The notes: a model not told the origin generated them from the sequence alone. A DNA stretch of 18,048 nucleotides from Desulfovibrio sp. UBA4079 (GCA_002382645.1 DFYP01000052.1:1-18048); one strand, 5' to 3'. Numbered from the stretch's first letter, positions 1 to 9,262 are shown. Made by a program: numbers and translations.

Positions 1-102
1 CTCCACGGCCTTGCGCCGGGCGCTGCCCGGGGACGCGGCCAGGATCCGGGCCGCAGCCCTGGCTTTCTTGGCCATGTCCAGCACGGCATCGCGGATTTCC
101 AT
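1..102 (-). CDS. proA: Glutamate-5-semialdehyde dehydrogenase (gamma-glutamyl phosphate reductase), N-terminal fragment
   Basis: Only the first 34 codons lie in the window; the gene runs off the left edge. The translation starts MEIRDAVLDMAKKARAAAR and continues through a run of Ala, Arg and Lys. This is the typical ProA N-terminal helix, in which the first residues are followed by a K-A-R/K-A-A/S-R-x-L-A pattern. ProA reduces gamma-glutamyl phosphate to glutamate semialdehyde in cytoplasmic proline synthesis. The ATG at 102 is preceded by a clear GGGAGG ribosome binding site six bases upstream, which fixes the start. The gene is divergent from the TPR-iorAB operon. Its leader contains a hairpin followed by seven T residues, listed separately. 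The call rests on a short N-terminus only, so other helical N-termini cannot be fully excluded. Confidence 0.75.
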   Translation of the reverse strand, partial: MEIRDAVLDMAKKARAAARILAASPGSARRKAVE

Positions 103-113
103 GATTCCCTCCC

Positions 114-170
114 GGAAAAAAATGTGCTAAAGGCCCGCCCGGACTCGGAAGGCCCTTTCCGAAAAAGCAC
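114..170 (-). promoter_or_regulatory. Hairpin plus T-tract in the proA leader (attenuator-like)
   Basis: Read on the minus strand, GTGCT (170-166) can pair with AGCAC (128-124), and AAAGG inside it with CCTTT. The structure is followed by a run of seven T residues (122-116) just before the proA ribosome binding site. An alternative perfect 6-bp stem, TCGGAA/TTCCGA (145-150 and 157-162), uses some of the same bases. Two competing structures with a U-tract ahead of a biosynthetic gene resemble an attenuator. There is no leader peptide or known riboswitch fold that I can recognise, and the outer stem has a bulge, so this is tentative. Confidence 0.25.
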
Positions 171-236
171 GCGGCGACGGAAAAGTCAACGCGCCTGGGA
201 GTCCGGGCCAAACGCGCGGTCCGCGCCAATTCCCTT

Positions 237-265
237 TTGACCTTTTTTACATTTTTGCGTAAAGG
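237..265 (+). promoter_or_regulatory. Candidate sigma-70 promoter for the TPR-iorA-iorB-regulator operon
   Basis: TTGACC at 237-242 is followed after 17 bases by TAAAGG at 260-265. The -35 is a good match to TTGACA (five of six); the -10 is weak. A start near 272 would give a leader of about 40 bases containing the GGAGG at 295-299. Placement in the only intergenic region upstream of the rightward operon supports it. Confidence 0.35.
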
Positions 266-311
266 TACACGTTCCAACGCGCCTGAATCAATCCGGAGGC
301 CATCGCCCAAC

Positions 312-971
312 ATGGACCAGAACAAGAACCAGCCCGGCGTCACCCTTGAAAAGTTCCAGGACGTGATCAACCGGGACACCCCGCCTCTGCTCCAGAAAAT
401 CGTCGCCAACCTGAAACCCATCCTCATCGGAGCCGCCGTGCTCGTGGCCCTGGCCGCCACGGTGGCCGGATTCCGCATGCTCCAGGCCCGCAACCTGGCC
501 GGGGCCCAGGAGGCCCTGGGCTCCATCCTGGTGAGCACCAACGGCAAGGACAAGATCGCGGCCCTGGAGAAGTTCCTGCCCGAGGCCCCCAGCGCCCTGC
601 GCGGGGCCGTGCTCTTCGAGCTGGCCGGGGCCAGCATGGCCGTGGAGGACTACGCCAAGGCCGTGGACTACTGGCAGCAGCTCGTCTCCGTGAGCAAGGG
701 CGACGCCAAGCTGGTGGCCTCCCTGGGCCACGCCCGGGCCCTGGTCCTGGCCGGCAAGCCCGCCGATGCCGTGAAGGAGCTCTCCGCCCTCAAGCCGAAC
801 GCGCCCGAGGCCTTCAAGGCCCCCCTGGACCGCCAGCTGGGCCTGGCCGCCGAAGCCGCCGGGGACCGCGCCACGGCCCTGGCCGCCTACGGCGATCTGC
901 TCCAGAGCGGCGAGGCCGGCGACAAGCCCTACATCGAGTCGAAAATAGCCCAGCTCAAGGCCGCCAACTAG
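312..971 (+). CDS. Membrane-anchored tetratricopeptide-repeat protein (YfgM-like)
   Basis: The protein has 219 residues: a short cytoplasmic N-terminus, one transmembrane helix at about residues 36-54, and an Ala-rich alpha-helical remainder made of TPR-like helix pairs (motifs such as AVLFELAGASMAVEDYAKAVDYW and the later RATALAAYGDLL are the clearest). This layout is that of the YfgM/TPR_21 family: a single-pass inner-membrane protein with a periplasmic TPR domain, which in E. coli associates with the SecYEG translocon and periplasmic chaperones. I chose the ATG at 312 because GGAGG lies at 295-299 and the helix then sits about 35 residues in. An in-frame TTG at 237 would add 25 residues without typical character and coincides with a promoter-like TTGACC. 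It lies 26 bases before iorA and is probably co-transcribed, but nothing visible links its function to IorAB. Confidence 0.75.
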   Translation: MDQNKNQPGVTLEKFQDVINRDTPPLLQKIVANLKPILIGAAVLVALAATVAGFRMLQARNLAGAQEALGSILVSTNGKDKIAALEKFLPEAPSALRGAVLFELAGASMAVEDYAKAVDYWQQLVSVSKGDAKLVASLGHARALVLAGKPADAVKELSALKPNAPEAFKAPLDRQLGLAAEAAGDRATALAAYGDLLQSGEAGDKPYIESKIAQLKAAN

Positions 972-997
972 GCGCACAAGACATCAGGACACGCACC

Positions 998-2839
998 ATG
1001 CCCCATCCGTTGCTGGCCCGCGAGGGCGGAACCACCCGCCTGCTCCTGGGCAACGAGGCCATTGTCCGGGGAGCCCTGGAAGCAGGCATCCAAGTGATCA
1101 CCTGCTATCCCGGGACCCCCTCCTCCGAGGTGCCGGACACCTTCTTCCGGCTCTCGCTTGAGGGCGACTATTCCTTTGAATACTCGGTGAACGAGAAGGT
1201 GGCCCTGGAAGTGGCCGGGGGCGCCACCCTGGCCGGGGCCCTGACGCTCTGCACCATGAAGCACGTGGGCGTGAACGTGGCCGCGGACCCGCTCATGACG
1301 CTCACCTACATCGGCGCGCCCGGCGGGCTCGTGCTCCTCTCGGCCGACGACCCGGGCTGCCATTCCAGCCAGAACGAGCAGGACAACCGCTACTACGCCC
1401 GCCTGGGCGGACTGGGCTGCCTGGAGCCGTCCACGGCCCAGGAGGCCAAGGACATGGCCCGCGACGCCCTGCTCCTCTCGCGCAAGCTCGCCGCGCCGCT
1501 CATGCTGCGCACCACCACCCGGGTGAACCATTTGCGCGGCCCGGTGCTCACCGGGCCCCTGCCGGCGCCAAAGAAGCCCGCCGGGTTCCAGAAGAACCCC
1601 TCGCGCTTCGTGCCCATCCCGGCCTTCGCCCGGCCCATGCACCTGCGCCTCCTGGAGACCCTGGAGAAGCTGCGGGCCGAGGCCGAGACGAGCCCCTACA
1701 ACCGCATCTCGGGCAAGGGCACGGTGGGCCTGGCCGCCTCGGGCATCTCCCGGGCCTACCTGGCCGACGCCCTGGAGGCCCTGGGCCTCAAGGGCAAAGT
1801 CAAGGTCCTGGAGCTGGGCTTCAGCCACCCCCTGCCGGAAAAGCTCTGCCTCAAGTTCATGAAGGGCCTGGAAAAGCTCCTGGTGGTCGAGGAGCTGGAG
1901 CCCATCCTGGAGAACGACCTGCGCGTCCTGGCCCAGAAAAAGGGCCTGTCCCTGGCCATCCGGGGCAAGGACCTCCTGCCGCGCAACGGCGAGTTCTCGG
2001 TGGGCCTCGTGGAGGACGCCCTGCGCGGCCTGCTCGGGCTGCGCAAGAAGGCGCGGCCCGCCTGCGCCGGGGTCGAGGCCCTGCCGCAGCGGCCGCCGAA
2101 CCTCTGCGCCGGTTGCCCGCACCGGGCCACCTACTTCGCGGTGAAAAAGGTCTTCGGCAACGACGCCGTGTACTCCTCGGACATCGGCTGCTACACCCTG
2201 GGCATCCTGCCGCCCCTGTCGGCCGCCGACTTCCTGGTCTGCATGGGCTCCTCGGTCTCGGCCGGATCGGGCGTGTCCCGGGCCTCGGGCCAGACCGTGG
2301 TGGGCTTCATCGGCGACTCCACCTTCTTCCACTCCGGGCTCACCGGGCTGGTCAACGCGGTCTTCAACAAGCACGACCTGCTCCTGGTGGTCCTGGACAA
2401 CCACACCACGGCCATGACCGGCCACCAGCCCCACCCCGGCGTGGAAAAGACCCTGCACGGCGACAACAGCGTGCGCCTGGACGTGGCCACGGTGTGCAAG
2501 GGCCTGGGCGTGCCCGTGGTCGAGCAGGTCAACCCCCTGCACCACAAGAAGACCTTGGAAATCCTGGAAAAAATGAAGGCCCAGCGCGGGGTGCGCGTGC
2601 TCATCGCCCGCGAGCCCTGCCCGCTGCACGCCCGGCGCATCTACGGGGCCAAGCCCACGCGGGTGGCCTATGTGGCCGACACCTGCGACCAGTGCGGCGA
2701 GTGCCTGGACACCCTGGCCTGCCCGGCCTTCCACAAGATGTCCGGCAAGGTGGAGATCAACCCCCTGCTCTGCGCCGGGTGCATGCTCTGCCTCCAGGTC
2801 TGTTCGCACATCAAGGCCCGCAAGCTGGAGGCCAAATGA
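998..2839 (+). CDS. iorA: Indolepyruvate:ferredoxin oxidoreductase, alpha subunit
   Basis: At 613 residues this is full length for IorA. The enzyme oxidatively decarboxylates aryl pyruvates (from Trp, Phe, Tyr transamination) to aryl-acetyl-CoA and reduces ferredoxin; it works in the cytoplasm of anaerobes and can also run in reverse. The N-terminal pyrimidine-binding domain begins with LLLGNEAIVRGALEAG and carries CYPGTPSSEVPDTF. A CAGCPHR motif lies at 370-376. The thiamine diphosphate/Mg site is G439-D440-S441 with D467-N468 about 27 residues later. The C-terminus holds two ferredoxin-type 4Fe-4S motifs, with C563, C566, C569, C575 and C592, C595, C598, C602. The first motif has five rather than three residues between its third and fourth Cys. 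The ATG at 998 has an AGGA-type site nine bases upstream. The stop codon overlaps the iorB start. Confidence 0.95.
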   Translation: MPHPLLAREGGTTRLLLGNEAIVRGALEAGIQVITCYPGTPSSEVPDTFFRLSLEGDYSFEYSVNEKVALEVAGGATLAGALTLCTMKHVGVNVAADPLMTLTYIGAPGGLVLLSADDPGCHSSQNEQDNRYYARLGGLGCLEPSTAQEAKDMARDALLLSRKLAAPLMLRTTTRVNHLRGPVLTGPLPAPKKPAGFQKNPSRFVPIPAFARPMHLRLLETLEKLRAEAETSPYNRISGKGTVGLAASGISRAYLADALEALGLKGKVKVLELGFSHPLPEKLCLKFMKGLEKLLVVEELEPILENDLRVLAQKKGLSLAIRGKDLLPRNGEFSVGLVEDALRGLLGLRKKARPACAGVEALPQRPPNLCAGCPHRATYFAVKKVFGNDAVYSSDIGCYTLGILPPLSAADFLVCMGSSVSAGSGVSRASGQTVVGFIGDSTFFHSGLTGLVNAVFNKHDLLLVVLDNHTTAMTGHQPHPGVEKTLHGDNSVRLDVATVCKGLGVPVVEQVNPLHHKKTLEILEKMKAQRGVRVLIAREPCPLHARRIYGAKPTRVAYVADTCDQCGECLDTLACPAFHKMSGKVEINPLLCAGCMLCLQVCSHIKARKLEAK

Positions 2840-3429
2840 AAACCGTCAAACCCGTGCGCATCTTCATGACCGGCGTGGGCGGCCAGGGCACGCTCACCGC
2901 CACCACCATCCTGGCCCAGGCCGCCACCCTGAAGGGCCTGCCCGTGACCAGCGGCGAGATCCACGGCATGGCCCAGCGCGGCGGCGTGGTGGAATCCTTC
3001 CTGCTCATCGGCTGCAAGAGCCCCAAGATCGGGCTGGGCGAGGCCGACATCCTCATGGGCTTCGAGCCCCTGGAGACCCTGCGCGCCCTGCCCTACCTCA
3101 AGACCGGCGGCCTGGTGCTCTCCTCCACCGAGTTCCTGCCGCCCCTATCCGTGGCCATGGGCAAGCAGCCCTGCCCGGACATCCAGGCCATCCGCGACAA
3201 GGTCGCGGCCTGCACCAAGCGCTCGGCCTGGCTGCCCTGCCAGAGCCTGGGGCTCAAGGCCGGGGCCGTGCAGGCCGGGAACATCGCGCTGTTGGGCGCG
3301 CTCTGCGCCATGGACGCCCTGCCCTTCGGCAAGGAGGCCGTGGCCGACGCCCTGCGCGCCGGGCTCAAGCCCAAGGTGGCCGAGATCAACTTGAAGGCCC
3401 TGGAACTGGGAGCCGCGGCCGCGGCCTAG
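2836..3429 (+). CDS. iorB: Indolepyruvate:ferredoxin oxidoreductase, beta subunit
   Basis: This 197-residue protein is the gamma-type domain of 2-oxoacid:ferredoxin oxidoreductases that partners IorA and binds CoA. The hallmark GVGGQG lies at residues 13-18, followed by the family signature EIHGMAQRGG around residues 42-51 and a GEADILMGFEPLETLRALPYL segment typical of the fold. It starts at an ATGA overlap with the iorA stop (2836-2839), so the two subunits are translationally coupled, as expected for a stoichiometric heterodimer. The length matches the usual size of about 190-200 residues. It is followed after eleven bases by a sigma-54 activator gene. The C-terminus ends in a short run of Ala residues, a common drift in high-GC genomes. 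Confidence 0.93.
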   Translation: MKTVKPVRIFMTGVGGQGTLTATTILAQAATLKGLPVTSGEIHGMAQRGGVVESFLLIGCKSPKIGLGEADILMGFEPLETLRALPYLKTGGLVLSSTEFLPPLSVAMGKQPCPDIQAIRDKVAACTKRSAWLPCQSLGLKAGAVQAGNIALLGALCAMDALPFGKEAVADALRAGLKPKVAEINLKALELGAAAAA

Positions 3430-3440
3430 GGGACGGACCC

Positions 3441-5018
<1,578 letters not shown>

Positions 5019-5042
5019 AGCCCGCCGGATTCCGGAAAAGAG

Positions 5043-5068
5043 AAGGGAGCCTCGCGGCTCCCTTTTTT
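5043..5068. terminator. Bidirectional intrinsic terminator between the activator gene and the CysK fusion
   Basis: A perfect 7-bp stem GGGAGCC (5045-5051) / GGCTCCC (5056-5062) with a TCGC loop is followed on the plus strand by six T residues (5063-5068). It is extended by AA/TT at the base. On the minus strand the stem is followed by TTCTCTTTT. It sits between two convergent genes and overlaps the last base of the leftward one, so it can end both transcripts. Confidence 0.88.
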
Positions 5069-7368
5069 CATGCCGGGAACAGCCTGGGCCCGGAGGCCGT
5101 GTCCTCGAGCCGGTATCCGGCCGTGGCGATCTCGTCGCGCAGGGCGTCCGAGGCCTTGAAGTCCTTGCTCTTGCGGGCCGCCTCGCGCCGGGCCAAAAGG
5201 TCCTGCACGGCCTCGGGCAGGTCGGCCAGGGGCACGGGCAATTGCACCGGGTCCAGGATGCCGAGCACCGCATCCACATGGCGCAGGGCCTTGAGGCAGG
5301 CCTTGGCCCCGGCCCCGCCGAGCTTGCCCTTGGCGGCCAGGCCGTTGACCGTCTTCACGAACCCGAACAGCGCGGGCCAGAACTGGTGCAGTTCGAGGTC
5401 CTGTTCCAGGGCCGCGGCGAACGCGGCCTTCACGTCGAACACGGCCTGGTGCGCGGCCTCGGCCACGTCCTCGCCCGGGCCCTCGGCCAGGAGCGTGAGG
5501 GCCGCGGCGCAGTCCTGGACCTTGCGCCAGTTCTTGGCCCACATGGCCAGGCTCTGGCGGGTCAGGGGCAGGGTCTTGCGGTAGGAGCCCGAGAGGAGCC
5601 AGAGCCGCAGGGCGCGGGGCCCGCCGGTCTCGGCCAGGGCCGCGTCCAGGTCCCACTCCTGGCCCTCTTCCGCGGCCACCCGCTTGTCCACCAGCCAGGC
5701 CCGGGGCTCCTGGCCCTCGGCGGACCACAAGGCCCGGAGGTTCTCCAGGTGCGGGAACTGGTGGGCCTCGGAGGCCAGGACCACGTCCACCCGGGGCAGC
5801 CCGGCCAGGCCCGCGGCCGCCACCTGGAGGAACCAGGTGGGCCGCACGTTGCCCCACTCGGTCTCCAGGACCTCGCCCTGCTTCAGGTCCAGGAGGCTGG
5901 CCCTTTTCAGCAGGGTGAAGTCCCGGGGGTTCTCCTTGACGTAGGAGGCCAGGTCCACGGTCTTGCCCACCGAGACCTTGTCCGCGTCCATGCTGGCCAT
6001 GGCGCCGTAGCGCTTGTCCCGGAGCACGTCGAAATACACCGAGCGCAGCTTTTCATAGGCCAGGCCCTTGGCCAGAAGCTTGCGGCACAGGCCCAGGGCC
6101 CGGTCCTGAGCCTCGGAGGCCAGGGGAAAGGCCGTGGCCGGGCGCAGGCCCAGGAGCCGGGCGCGCTCGCGCAAAATTTCCAGGGTCTGGCGCACGAACG
6201 GGTCGCGCCGGGACTTGGCCGCCCGGGCCGCGCCCAGGGTGCGGTCGTCCATGTCGGCCAGGCCCACGGCCACCAGGGGTTTGCCGCCCCCGGCCTCCAG
6301 GTGCCGGGCGAGCACGTCCAGGAGGATCATGCGCCGCCAGGCGTCCAGGTCGCCCAGGGCGTCCAGGCTGGGGCCCGGGGTGAACAGGCCCGGGGCCGAA
6401 AGCCCGGCCAGGGCCACGCTTTGGCCCGTGGCCACGCTGAACAGCTGGACCCCGCGCTCGGCCCGGGAGGCGAACAGGGGGGTGGACAGATAGCGCTCGC
6501 CGCTGTCCGGGAAGATCGCCACCACCAGGCCCTCGCGCAGTCCGGCCGCGATCTTGAGGGCCCCGGCCAGGGCCGCGCCCGAGCTCATGCCCGCCAGGAT
6601 GCCCTCCTCACGGGCCAGCCGGCGGCAGAGGGCGAAGGCCTCCTCGTCCTCCACGTTGAGCACCCCGTCCAGGGACTTCTTGTCGTAGATGCCCGGGGGG
6701 TAGGACTCGTGCATGTTCTTGAGGCCCTGGATCTTGTGCCCGGCGAACGGCTCCACGGCCAGGACGCGCACCGCGCCCCCGCTGAACTCCTTGAGGCCCT
6801 TGACCAGGCCCATGGCCGTGCCCGTGGTTCCCAGGGCCGCCACCACGTGGCTCACCCGGCCTCCGGTCTGCTCCCAGATCTCCCGGGCCGTGCCGCGGTA
6901 GTGGGCCTGGATGCTGGCAGGGTTGTTGTACTGGTCCATGAGCACGTACTTGTCCGGCTCCTCGCGGGCCATGCGGTAGGCCAGCTCGATGGCCCCGTCC
7001 GTGGACAGCCGGGCCGGGGTCAGCTCGATCTCGGCGCCGTACGCCTTGAGGATCATCTTGCGTTCCTCGGAAGCGGCCTCGCTCATGAGCATCTTGATCT
7101 TGTAGCCCTTGACCGCCGCCACCATGGCCAGGCCGATGCCGGTGTTGCCGCTGGTGGCCTCGATGATGGTCTTGTCCGGGGTCAGCTCGCCGGAGGCCTC
7201 GGCGGCCTCGATCATGGCCAGGGCCACGCGGTCCTTCACCGAGCCGCCCGGATTGCGGCACTCGATCTTCGCCAGGATTTTGACGTGGGGATGGGGGTTG
7301 AGCCGCCGGATTTCCACCAGCGGCGTGTCGCCGATCAGGCCCAGAACGTTTTCGTGAAACATGCGCAT
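5068..7368 (-). CDS. Cysteine synthase fused to a degenerate cysteinyl-tRNA synthetase-like domain
   Basis: The protein has 766 residues. Residues 1-300 are a complete PLP-dependent cysteine synthase (CysK, O-acetylserine sulfhydrylase): Schiff-base Lys45 in GGSVKDR, substrate loop TSGNTG at 72-77, phosphate-binding GTTGT at 180-184, and the C-terminal PDSGERYLS at 287-295. Residues from about 308 to 766 align along their whole length with CysRS. They keep the L-A-D-M-D-D segment (370-375), the SVYFDV region, and a well-preserved C-terminal helical/DALR part with LLARREAARKSKDFKASDAL. The HIGH motif is replaced by D340-L-D-A, KMSKS by V564-A-A-E-E, and three of four zinc ligands are lost (P331, V516, L544; H540 kept). 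Aminoacylation is therefore unlikely, while cysteine synthesis looks intact. No frameshift is visible. Two starts are possible, 7368 or 7362, neither with a strong Shine-Dalgarno site. A housekeeping cysS must exist elsewhere. Confidence 0.93.
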   Translation of the reverse strand: MRMFHENVLGLIGDTPLVEIRRLNPHPHVKILAKIECRNPGGSVKDRVALAMIEAAEASGELTPDKTIIEATSGNTGIGLAMVAAVKGYKIKMLMSEAASEERKMILKAYGAEIELTPARLSTDGAIELAYRMAREEPDKYVLMDQYNNPASIQAHYRGTAREIWEQTGGRVSHVVAALGTTGTAMGLVKGLKEFSGGAVRVLAVEPFAGHKIQGLKNMHESYPPGIYDKKSLDGVLNVEDEEAFALCRRLAREEGILAGMSSGAALAGALKIAAGLREGLVVAIFPDSGERYLSTPLFASRAERGVQLFSVATGQSVALAGLSAPGLFTPGPSLDALGDLDAWRRMILLDVLARHLEAGGGKPLVAVGLADMDDRTLGAARAAKSRRDPFVRQTLEILRERARLLGLRPATAFPLASEAQDRALGLCRKLLAKGLAYEKLRSVYFDVLRDKRYGAMASMDADKVSVGKTVDLASYVKENPRDFTLLKRASLLDLKQGEVLETEWGNVRPTWFLQVAAAGLAGLPRVDVVLASEAHQFPHLENLRALWSAEGQEPRAWLVDKRVAAEEGQEWDLDAALAETGGPRALRLWLLSGSYRKTLPLTRQSLAMWAKNWRKVQDCAAALTLLAEGPGEDVAEAAHQAVFDVKAAFAAALEQDLELHQFWPALFGFVKTVNGLAAKGKLGGAGAKACLKALRHVDAVLGILDPVQLPVPLADLPEAVQDLLARREAARKSKDFKASDALRDEIATAGYRLEDTASGPRLFPA

Positions 7369-7407
7369 CCCCGGGGGAGTGGAGTTTTGCAGGGTCCCCG
7401 CCGTCCG

Positions 7408-7436
7408 GATTTAGGACAAAACCGCCTCGCCCGCAA
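7408..7436 (-). promoter_or_regulatory. Candidate sigma-70 promoter of the CysK fusion gene
   Basis: On the minus strand TTGCGG (7436-7431) is followed after exactly 17 bases by TAAATC (7413-7408), which would give a start near 7401 and a leader of about 35 bases. Both hexamers are imperfect. The -35 abuts the -24 element of the opposing sigma-54 promoter, so the two promoters would be back to back. Confidence 0.35.
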
Positions 7437-7437
7437 G

Positions 7438-7454
7438 TTGGCAGACAATTTGCA
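7438..7454 (+). promoter_or_regulatory. Sigma-54 (-24/-12) promoter of the Maf/DUF115 gene
   Basis: TTGGCAGACAATTTGCA matches the sigma-54 consensus YTGGCACGRNNNTTGCW at all of its most conserved positions. The invariant GG (7440-7441) and GC (7452-7453) are separated by ten bases as required. Transcription would begin near 7465, about 25 bases before the ATG at 7490 and upstream of its GAGGA ribosome binding site. The orientation and position fit the gene exactly. Confidence 0.8.
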
Positions 7455-7489
7455 AAACCCGCTGACGAACACCAACCCGAGGAAGGCGC

Positions 7490-9256
7490 ATGAAACTCTT
7501 CCCCCACCTCCAGGCCAACATGGAGACCCTCGACCGCCTGGGCCACAAGATCGTGGCCTGGATGGCCGCCAAGAAACCCGACGAGCAGCGCATCAAGGAC
7601 AGCGTCTTTGTCAACCGCCACGGCCTGCTCGACTGGCGCCTGGCCTCGGGCGCGGGCATGTTCGAGCAGGTGCCGCCGCAGGCCTTCTACCGGGCCTGGG
7701 ACGGCGGCGACAAGCCGCACACCAGCGCCACCATCCTGGTGGGCTGCAACCTGGGCTACGGCCTGAACCACCTGCTGACCAACACCCCGGACAGCCACAA
7801 GATCATCCTGGTGGAGCCCCATCCCGAACTGCTCCTGGCCTGCCTGGGCCAGACCGACTACCGGCCCTTCGTGGAGGCCAAGAAACTCCACCTGGCCCTG
7901 CCCGAGGACGACTACCTCTGGGAACTCATCAAGAACCTGGACCTCCAGTACGTCTATGGCGTGATCAACCTGCGCGCCGACCTGCCCAGCCAGCAGATCG
8001 GCCCGGAGTACGCCGCGCTCCTGGAGCGCATCCGCGGCCGGGTGGAGAACTTCGCCGTGGAGATGAACACCCTGCGCAGCCGCCAGGACGTCATGGTCGG
8101 CAACGAGCTCCAGAACTTCCAGCGGGCCCTGGCCGACGGCAGCCTGGCCGGACTGGCCGGGACCGCCGCCGGGGTCGGGGCCGTGATCCTGGGCGCGGGC
8201 CCCTCCCTGCCGCGCTTCGCCCCGGAACTGCGCCGCGACCGGGGCTACGCCCTGTACGCCACCGCGCTCCAGACCATGCCCTCGGTGCAGGCCCTGGACC
8301 TTGTCCCGGACTTCTGCCTGGCCATCGACTACGACCCGAGCATGTTGCGGATCTTCGACCGGCTGGACCTGGACAAGGCCGCCAACGTGCCGCTCATCTA
8401 CTCCACCAAGGTCCAGCCCGATCTGGTCCGGCGCTATCCCGGCCCGACCATCCCGCTGTGGACCATCGGCGGCATGGCCACCTTCGCACTCAAGGACCGC
8501 GAACTGGTCCTGGACGCGGGCGGCAACGTGAGCCTGACCCTGATCCGCTTCCTGCGCTGGTGCGGGGTTTCGCGCCTCGTCCTGGCCGGCCAGGACTTCG
8601 CCTGGCAGGGCGAGCAGACCCACGCCGCGGGCCACCACGCCGCGGGCCGCAAGCTCCGGTTCAATCCCAAGATCCACCAGAAGATCAAGAACCTCCACGG
8701 CGAGACCATCATCACCTCGGCCCAGTTCATGGCCGCCAAGCGCGAGCTGGAGCTGGACATCCGCAAGTCGCCCTTCCCGATCTTCAACATCTACGGCGGC
8801 GGCGCGGTCATCGAGGGCGCCGAGGTGGCCGACCTGGAGGGCCTGCGCCGGCGCGGCCTGCTCACCTCGGCCCCGGGCAGCCTGGAGCGCTTCCTGGCCG
8901 GGCTGCGCCTGTGCCGGGAACGGCGCCGCGGCTTCGACTTCGAGCCGCGCAGCCACCGCTGGTCCAGCTCCCTGCGCAACGCCGAGAAGCGGCTCACCAA
9001 GCTGTTCCGCAACCTGGGCAAGAACCAGGGCGAGATCCACGGGCTGTTCGAGCAGGCCCTGTTGTTCATCAAGCAGGACCCGCTCTACCTGCCCTACCTG
9101 TTCAACGAGGTCATCAACCTCTCGGGTCTGGCCAAGACGCGCCAGACATACGAACCCAAGGACCTTTCGGAATTCCGCAAGATCGAGAAGGAGGTCCTGC
9201 GCAAGGTCCGCGAGATCGACCGCTGCCTGGGCCCCGGCAGCCGCCAGGCGGCCTAG
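7490..9256 (+). CDS. Maf-type (motility accessory factor, DUF115/MptE-like) glycosyltransferase
   Basis: This 588-residue protein belongs to the MAF_flag10/DUF115 family, whose Campylobacter, Helicobacter and Aeromonas members add nonulosonic acids (pseudaminic or legionaminic acid) to flagellin. The N-terminal part has a Rossmann-like segment, ILVGCNLGYGLNHLL followed by IILVEPHPELL. The central catalytic domain has GAGPSL at 235-240, then DFCLAIDYDPSM and GQDFAWQGEQTH from residue 367. Such domains are also found in archaeal MptE (6-hydroxymethylpterin diphosphokinase), so automatic annotation often uses that name. No signal peptide or membrane helix is visible, so it acts in the cytoplasm, as Maf proteins do before flagellin export. 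The ATG at 7490 follows a GAGGA site. It is preceded by a sigma-54 promoter, which agrees with the sigma-54 control of flagellar genes. No flagellin or sugar-synthesis genes lie in the window, so the substrate is unknown. Confidence 0.85.
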   Translation: MKLFPHLQANMETLDRLGHKIVAWMAAKKPDEQRIKDSVFVNRHGLLDWRLASGAGMFEQVPPQAFYRAWDGGDKPHTSATILVGCNLGYGLNHLLTNTPDSHKIILVEPHPELLLACLGQTDYRPFVEAKKLHLALPEDDYLWELIKNLDLQYVYGVINLRADLPSQQIGPEYAALLERIRGRVENFAVEMNTLRSRQDVMVGNELQNFQRALADGSLAGLAGTAAGVGAVILGAGPSLPRFAPELRRDRGYALYATALQTMPSVQALDLVPDFCLAIDYDPSMLRIFDRLDLDKAANVPLIYSTKVQPDLVRRYPGPTIPLWTIGGMATFALKDRELVLDAGGNVSLTLIRFLRWCGVSRLVLAGQDFAWQGEQTHAAGHHAAGRKLRFNPKIHQKIKNLHGETIITSAQFMAAKRELELDIRKSPFPIFNIYGGGAVIEGAEVADLEGLRRRGLLTSAPGSLERFLAGLRLCRERRRGFDFEPRSHRWSSSLRNAEKRLTKLFRNLGKNQGEIHGLFEQALLFIKQDPLYLPYLFNEVINLSGLAKTRQTYEPKDLSEFRKIEKEVLRKVREIDRCLGPGSRQAA

Positions 9257-9262
9257 CCCGGG

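Noticed and set aside
237..311. Upstream TTG start extending the TPR protein by 25 residues
   Set aside because: There is no ribosome binding site before it, it overlaps the promoter-like TTGACC, and the ATG at 312 has a GGAGG upstream.
968..2809. 613-codon minus-strand frame opposite iorA
   Set aside because: The plus-strand frame encodes IorA with all motifs; the antisense product is Gly/Gln/His/Ala-rich without domains.
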